Notes under the pieces: generated by a model | The model's database searches: none | Told to the model about the DNA's origin: nothing | Seen by the model: only the letters and a program-made list of their open reading frames with translations | Position numbers and translations under genes: made by a program | Source: JAMXLO01 sp963832895 | GTDB taxonomy: Bacteria > Pseudomonadota > Alphaproteobacteria > Acetobacterales > Acetobacteraceae | Assembly: GCA_963832895.1 (NCBI GenBank) | Contig: CAWHVQ010000012.1 | Location: 124,001 to 188,000, forward strand | Length of the DNA stretch: 64,000 nt | Direction of reading: 5' to 3' | Shown here: in pieces, positions 60,328 to 64,000 of the stretch | Numbering within the stretch: the stretch's first letter is position 1 | Layout: every line of letters begins with the position of its first letter

Positions 60328-61428
60328 ATGCTCAGCCAACATCGCCGACCGAACCATTTGGAGATCGACAGCGATTCGGTAACCGGCCGCGCGGCCGCGT
60401 TGCGTCGGCGGGTCGGGCCGCGGGTGAAGATCTTCGCCGCGCTGAAGGCCGATGGCTATGGCTTTGGCACGCTGCCCATGGCTCATGCGGCGCTGGCCGG
60501 GGGCGCGGATGCCCTGTCGCTGATCGATCGCGCCGAGGCGATCGAGCTGCGGCAGGCCGGTATCGATGCCCCAATCCTGCTGTATGCCGGCGTGCCAATC
60601 GATGCGGACGCGGTTGCAGCGGCGGAGCGGTTCCGCCTCATCCTGACGGTGTTGAGTGCACAGCAGATCGACGTCGTGGCGCGACACGCGCGCACGCCGG
60701 TCGAGCTCGCCATCAAGCTGGAGGTCGGTCCGGAGCGGATCGGCGTGCTGCCCGAGCAGTTGATCGGCATGGCCGATCGCATCGGACAAGTGCGCGGCCT
60801 GTCGCTTGCGATCGTCAATGCGCATCCGACATTCGGTGACGACGCGCCGGAGAGTGTGCTGCAGGAGCAGTTCCGCCGATTTGTCGCTGCATTGGACCAA
60901 CTTCGAGCGATTTGTGTGGCGATGCCGTTGCGCCTGTTTGCCTCGTCGAAGACGCTGGATCGAGCGTCCGGGATGGAACTCGATGCGATCGACCCCGGCC
61001 AGTATCTGTTCAGCGACAGCACGGAACGGCCGATTATCCGGTCGCTGCGAACGATACTGACCCAGGTGCGTCCGGTGACCCGCGACTTCGCGCCGGAGCA
61101 CGCGCCGTTCGACATCGGCAAGGTGCGGCGTGTCGGCGTGGTTCCGTTCGGTCGGGTCGATGGCGGCGGCCGCTGTCACGCCGCCGAGGTGCTGGTACGC
61201 GGCCGGCGAGCGTCCGTCTTAGGCGGCCCGTCGCTGGAGTACATGCGGCTCGATTTGTCGGCGATCGACGATGCGGACGAGGGCGATGAGGTGGTGCTGA
61301 TCGGTCGCCAGGGCAGGGCGCAGATCACCCTGGCTGAGGTGTGCGACGTGCAGGGAGTGGCACCCTCGGATATCGCTATGGCGATCGGCCCTGCCGTTCT
61401 GCGCAGCTGGCACACGATGGGCGCGTAG
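60328..61428 (+). CDS. Alanine racemase-like PLP-fold protein lacking canonical catalytic residues
   Basis: 366 residues from ATG 60328, with GGAGGA upstream. The fold is Alr-type: RVGPRVKIFAALKADGYGFG with the PLP Lys40, KLEVGPERIGV, and a C-terminal beta domain. Compared with known alanine racemases, the second base Tyr (GYADG) is replaced (VVPFGRVDGGGR, Arg276). The PLP-N1 Arg (typically VRPG) reads AIDPG (Asp222). The CMD motif Met is SLEY (Leu303). These changes suggest a different PLP reaction, or ligand binding only. The divergent Rid-fusion gene shares its ~80-base promoter region. Confidence 0.82.
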   Translation: MLSQHRRPNHLEIDSDSVTGRAAALRRRVGPRVKIFAALKADGYGFGTLPMAHAALAGGADALSLIDRAEAIELRQAGIDAPILLYAGVPIDADAVAAAERFRLILTVLSAQQIDVVARHARTPVELAIKLEVGPERIGVLPEQLIGMADRIGQVRGLSLAIVNAHPTFGDDAPESVLQEQFRRFVAALDQLRAICVAMPLRLFASSKTLDRASGMELDAIDPGQYLFSDSTERPIIRSLRTILTQVRPVTRDFAPEHAPFDIGKVRRVGVVPFGRVDGGGRCHAAEVLVRGRRASVLGGPSLEYMRLDLSAIDDADEGDEVVLIGRQGRAQITLAEVCDVQGVAPSDIAMAIGPAVLRSWHTMGA

Positions 61429-61472
61429 TCGCAGATCCTACGACCGGGTCATTGGCGAAGCGAAGCGGCGAA

Positions 61473-61509
61473 GCGCTCTCGTTCGTGAGAGCGCGCTCTC
61501 GATCGAGAG
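61473..61509. terminator. Double hairpin between convergent genes
   Basis: GCGCTCTC, GTTCGT loop, GAGAGCGC is a perfect 8-bp stem (61473-61494). The perfect palindrome CTCTCGATCGAGAG (61496-61509) follows directly. It lies between the convergent racemase-like and His-rich genes. No T-run, but a good candidate for bidirectional termination. Confidence 0.5.
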
Positions 61510-61539
61510 TGACTTCGTCGCATCACTCCTGACTGAGGT

Positions 61540-61842
61540 TCAATACTGCGGGTACGCCGGGTAGTACCCCGGGGGTGGCGCGTACACCACGGGCGGGGGC
61601 GGCGCATAGTATTGCGGTTGCTGCGAGGCGATCACGCCACCGACGATCGCGGCGGCGCCGAGCCCGAGAATGGCGGCGGCGGCGGCACCTCCGTTATCGT
61701 GGTCGTGATGATGCCAGTCCCTGTATCCGTGCCACTCGCCGTGCCAGTCGCGATGATCGCGCGAGTCGGCGTTGGCCGCGGGAGCCGCCAACAGGCCGGC
61801 CGCGACGGGGACGGCGATGAGCAATGTGGACCAGATTTGCAT
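61540..61842 (-). CDS. Exported His-rich / Tyr-Pro-rich small protein
   Basis: 100 residues from the ATG at 61840-61842. A signal peptide, QIWSTLLIAVPVAAGLLAAP, ends around AANA. RDHRDWHGEWHGYRDWHHHD then gives a His/Trp/Asp-rich patch that could bind metal. A membrane-like AAAAAILGLGAAAIVGGVI segment follows, then QQPQYYAPPPPVVYAPPPG and YYPAYPQY. Such glycine-zipper plus Pro/Tyr tail proteins are common in alphaproteobacteria, with unknown function. It is followed at distance by the SDR gene upstream on the same strand. Confidence 0.75.
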   Translation of the reverse strand: MQIWSTLLIAVPVAAGLLAAPAANADSRDHRDWHGEWHGYRDWHHHDHDNGGAAAAAILGLGAAAIVGGVIASQQPQYYAPPPPVVYAPPPGYYPAYPQY

Positions 61843-61935
61843 GGCACGATCCTTGTTCCGAACGTGTGCCGAGAAAGCTGGCGCTCGGTCGTGGCCGCAT
61901 TGGGGCGACACGGTGATATGTTCGCGGCCGTGCCG

Positions 61936-62667
61936 TCAGTGATAGGTCCGGCCGCCATCGACCGCCAGGTTGATGCCTGTCACGAACGAGCTTTCGTGCG
62001 AGGTGAGGAACAGGATACCCGCGGCTATCTCGTCCGGTGCAGCGGGACGGCCGAGTGCGTAACGGTTCACGATGGCCTGAATCACTTCGCCGGATGAGTC
62101 ACGCAGCGTGCCGTCGGTCATCGGCGTCTCGACCGCGCCGGGGCACACCGTGTTGACGCGGATCGTCGGTGCGAGTTCCGCCGCCAGGGTGCGCGTCATG
62201 GCGATCACGCCGCCCTTCGATGCGACATAGGCGGTGCTGCCACCACCGGTCGGCAGCAGCCCAACGCCGGAGGCGATGTTGACCACAGTCGCGCGCTCTG
62301 CCTGTCGCAGGAACGGGACGGCGGCCTGCACACACAGGAACGTGCCGGTCAGGTTCACCGCTATCGTCGTGTTCCAGACATCGGCCGTGGTGTCGGTCAG
62401 TCCGCGATTGATGAACACCCCGGCGGCGTTGACCAGCCCATCGAGACCGCCGAGGGCCTGGGCCGCTTCCTGCATGGCGCGGGACACGTCGGCAGCGTTC
62501 GACACATCGGCGGCGATCGCATGGGCGTCGCCGACGCGTGCCATATCCCGGTCGAGCACGGCGACTGCGGCGCCCTCTCGTGCGAACAACTCGGATGTCG
62601 CGCGGCCGATACCGGATGCGCCGCCGGTGATCAGGATCTTGCGGCCGGTCAATCTTGGCATGAGCAT
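61936..62667 (-). CDS. SDR-family NAD(P)-dependent oxidoreductase
   Basis: 243 residues of the classical short-chain dehydrogenase family: KILITGGASGIGRATSELFA (TGxxxGIG), LVNAAGVFINRGLTD (NNAG-type), VVNIASGVGLLPTGGGSTAY and VASKGGV, giving Ser and YxxxK. VNTVCPGAVETPMTDGTL and SFVTGINLAVDGGRTYH are standard. The start at 62667 or an ATG six bases later are both possible. Substrate unknown. It is divergent from the enoyl-CoA hydratase gene with about 75 bases between, which may reflect a shared degradation pathway. Confidence 0.92.
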   Translation of the reverse strand: MLMPRLTGRKILITGGASGIGRATSELFAREGAAVAVLDRDMARVGDAHAIAADVSNAADVSRAMQEAAQALGGLDGLVNAAGVFINRGLTDTTADVWNTTIAVNLTGTFLCVQAAVPFLRQAERATVVNIASGVGLLPTGGGSTAYVASKGGVIAMTRTLAAELAPTIRVNTVCPGAVETPMTDGTLRDSSGEVIQAIVNRYALGRPAAPDEIAAGILFLTSHESSFVTGINLAVDGGRTYH

Positions 62668-62742
62668 TCACTCCCCATGGCGTTGCCTGTTACCGAATAG
62701 CATGACACGGTACCTCTCGGTAGCACGGCGCAGGAGGCAATA

Positions 62743-63555
62743 ATGGATGTCAGCATGATGAGCGACGAGCTGCTGTATCGGCTGGAGGCCCGCGTCGCGG
62801 TCATCACGCTCAACCGCCCGGAGCGCCTGAACGCGCTGACCAAGGACATGATGCAGGCGCTGCGCACGCGGCTCGCGGAGTGTGCTGTGGATGAAGCGAT
62901 CGGTTGCGTTGTGCTGACCGGTGCCGGCGGCGCGTTCTGTGCCGGTGGCGACGTCCGCGTGCAGGCGCAGGTCGCGGCGGAGGGCAGTCCAGAAACACCG
63001 GAGCGTCGGACCGATTTGCTGCGTGTCTCGATGGAGGCGTCGCGGCTGCTGCACGAGATGCCGAAGCCGACGATTGCGATGTTGAACGGCGTGGCCGCGG
63101 GGGCGGGACTGTCGTTGGCGCTGGCATGTGACATGCGCATCGCGGGACGCAGCGCGCGGATGACGACCGCGTTCGCCAAGGTGGGCCTTTCGGGCGACTA
63201 CGGCGGAACGTGGTTTCTGACGCAACTTGTCGGCACGGCGAAGGCACGCGAGCTGTACTTTTTGTCCGACGTGCTGGATGCGGCTCGCATCGAGTCGCTT
63301 GGGTTGGCCAATCGCGTGGTCGCCGATGAGGAACTGACGGCAGAGACTATGGCGCTGGCGACGAAGCTCGCGAACGGGCCAAGCGTGGCGCTACGCTACA
63401 TGAAGCGAAACCTGAACGTGGCGGTGTCCGGCGATCTCGCCGCCGGGCTGGATAGCGAGGCGTATGGGATGCTGCGTGCTCGCGCCAGCGAAGATCACAA
63501 GGAGGCGGCGCGGGCCTTTGTCGAGAAGCGTCCGCCCGTGTTCCGGGGGCGTTGA
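62743..63555 (+). CDS. Enoyl-CoA hydratase/isomerase-family protein
   Basis: 270 residues of the crotonase fold: VAVITLNRPERLNALTKDMM, VVLTGAGGAFCAGGDVRVQA (first oxyanion loop), KPTIAMLNGVAAGAGLSLAL (second oxyanion region) and FAKVGLSGDYGGTWFLTQLV. Where enoyl-CoA hydratases have two catalytic Glu (positions 144/164 in rat), only the first region is near-conserved and the second reads FAKVGLSGDYGG. That makes an isomerase or other crotonase-type acyl-CoA reaction as likely as hydration. It precedes the monooxygenase gene by 54 bases on the same strand. Confidence 0.9.
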   Translation: MDVSMMSDELLYRLEARVAVITLNRPERLNALTKDMMQALRTRLAECAVDEAIGCVVLTGAGGAFCAGGDVRVQAQVAAEGSPETPERRTDLLRVSMEASRLLHEMPKPTIAMLNGVAAGAGLSLALACDMRIAGRSARMTTAFAKVGLSGDYGGTWFLTQLVGTAKARELYFLSDVLDAARIESLGLANRVVADEELTAETMALATKLANGPSVALRYMKRNLNVAVSGDLAAGLDSEAYGMLRARASEDHKEAARAFVEKRPPVFRGR

Positions 63556-63609
63556 CATACCTGAACGTATGAAATACTACCAGTGAGTAATATCGCGGAG
63601 CCGCGCCCC

Positions 63610-64000
63610 ATGCCTGCTGCCAAAGCGCCGAGTGTCGTCGATGTCGCCATTGTCGGTGCGGGCTTCGCCGGCATGTACATGCTGCATCGGCTGCGTGGTC
63701 TTGGCATGTCCGCGCGCGTGTTCGAAGCGGGCAGCGGTGTCGGCGGCACGTGGTACTGGAACCGCTATCCGGGCGCGCGCTGCGACGTGGAGAGCATGCA
63801 GTATTCCTATTCGTTCTCGCCGGAGCTGGACCAGGAGTGGCAGTGGAGCGAGCTGTTCGCCTCACAACCCGAGATCCTGCGCTACGCCAACCACGTTGCC
63901 GACCGCTTCGATCTGCGTCTCGACATCCAGTTCGACACGCGGGTGACCGAGGCCCGATTCGACCGCACGACGCACCGCTGGGATGTGCGGACCGACCGTG
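63610..64000 (+). CDS. Flavin-containing Baeyer-Villiger-type monooxygenase (cut by window end)
   Basis: Only the first 130 residues are present. VDVAIVGAGFAGMYMLHRLR is the FAD Rossmann motif, and VGGTWYWNRYPGARCDVESM is the GGTWxWNRYPGxxCD block of class B flavin monooxygenases (cyclohexanone/phenylacetone monooxygenase type). SFSPELDQEWQWSELFASQP follows. The ATG at 63610 gives the expected N-terminus (MPAAKAPSVV). The rest of the gene, including the second Rossmann motif and the BVMO fingerprint, lies beyond the window. It lies downstream of the enoyl-CoA hydratase gene on the same strand. Confidence 0.9.
   Translation, partial: MPAAKAPSVVDVAIVGAGFAGMYMLHRLRGLGMSARVFEAGSGVGGTWYWNRYPGARCDVESMQYSYSFSPELDQEWQWSELFASQPEILRYANHVADRFDLRLDIQFDTRVTEARFDRTTHRWDVRTDR

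Overview
The window is GC-rich, densely packed DNA with alphaproteobacterial gene content. The mix of genes (LigAB-type dioxygenase, hydantoinase/oxoprolinase pair, LldD-like dehydrogenases, GlgX, CsbD, Rid proteins, many single-copy redox genes, small palindromic repeats) fits a metabolically versatile chromosome, probably of the Rhodospirillales/Acetobacteraceae type. That placement is inference from protein flavour, not from a marker gene. No rRNA, tRNA or CRISPR was seen.

Layout. 1-4.2 kb: a truncated DDE transposase, an FAD oxidoreductase, a small XRE regulator and a decayed IS110 transposase, with gene-poor rubble between them. 4.3-13 kb: an amidohydrolase, a hypothetical, a DNA-methyltransferase-like protein, an MBL hydrolase, a minus-strand run of four small genes (SnoaL, YciI-like, AHSA1, VOC), then a CmcJ-like oxygenase divergent from ligAB. 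13.2-22 kb: a DegP/HtrA protease, a coiled-coil protein plus a divergent actin-like ATPase, an SMP-30 lactonase, CsbD, GlgX and a YbhE-like lactonase. 22-34.9 kb: hyuAB, two tandem FMN 2-hydroxy-acid dehydrogenases, an FAD monooxygenase-like protein, two small DOPA-4,5-dioxygenase-like proteins, a thiolase, a Cys-rich exported protein and FtsH.

35-53.5 kb is the most striking part. A roughly 6.5-kb RTX-like gene made of about 43 repeats of 46-47 residues (rich in Thr/Ser/Asn/Gly, read through three single-base frameshifts) is followed 14 nt later by a 1957-residue protein carrying three complete TPR + GT41 (SPINDLY/OGT-type O-GlcNAc transferase) modules in tandem. Downstream are a hexapeptide acyltransferase, an NAD-dependent epimerase, a CmcI-type methyltransferase and a glucose-1-phosphate cytidylyltransferase; a DegT aminotransferase and an MFS exporter lie opposite. 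My reading is a surface or secreted glycoprotein with its own dedicated O-glycosyltransferase and sugar-tailoring genes.

53.6-64 kb: small hypotheticals, a Rieske-domain protein with a cysteine-rich SufR-like regulator, a VOC protein, a three-domain fused RidA protein divergent from an alanine-racemase-like protein (both lack canonical catalytic residues), an SDR, an enoyl-CoA hydratase, and the start of a Baeyer-Villiger-type monooxygenase cut by the window end.

Five copies of a palindromic intergenic repeat (core ATGGCGGGGC/GCCCCGCCAT) lie at about 10.3, 13.1, 14.7, 29.9 and 54.8 kb.
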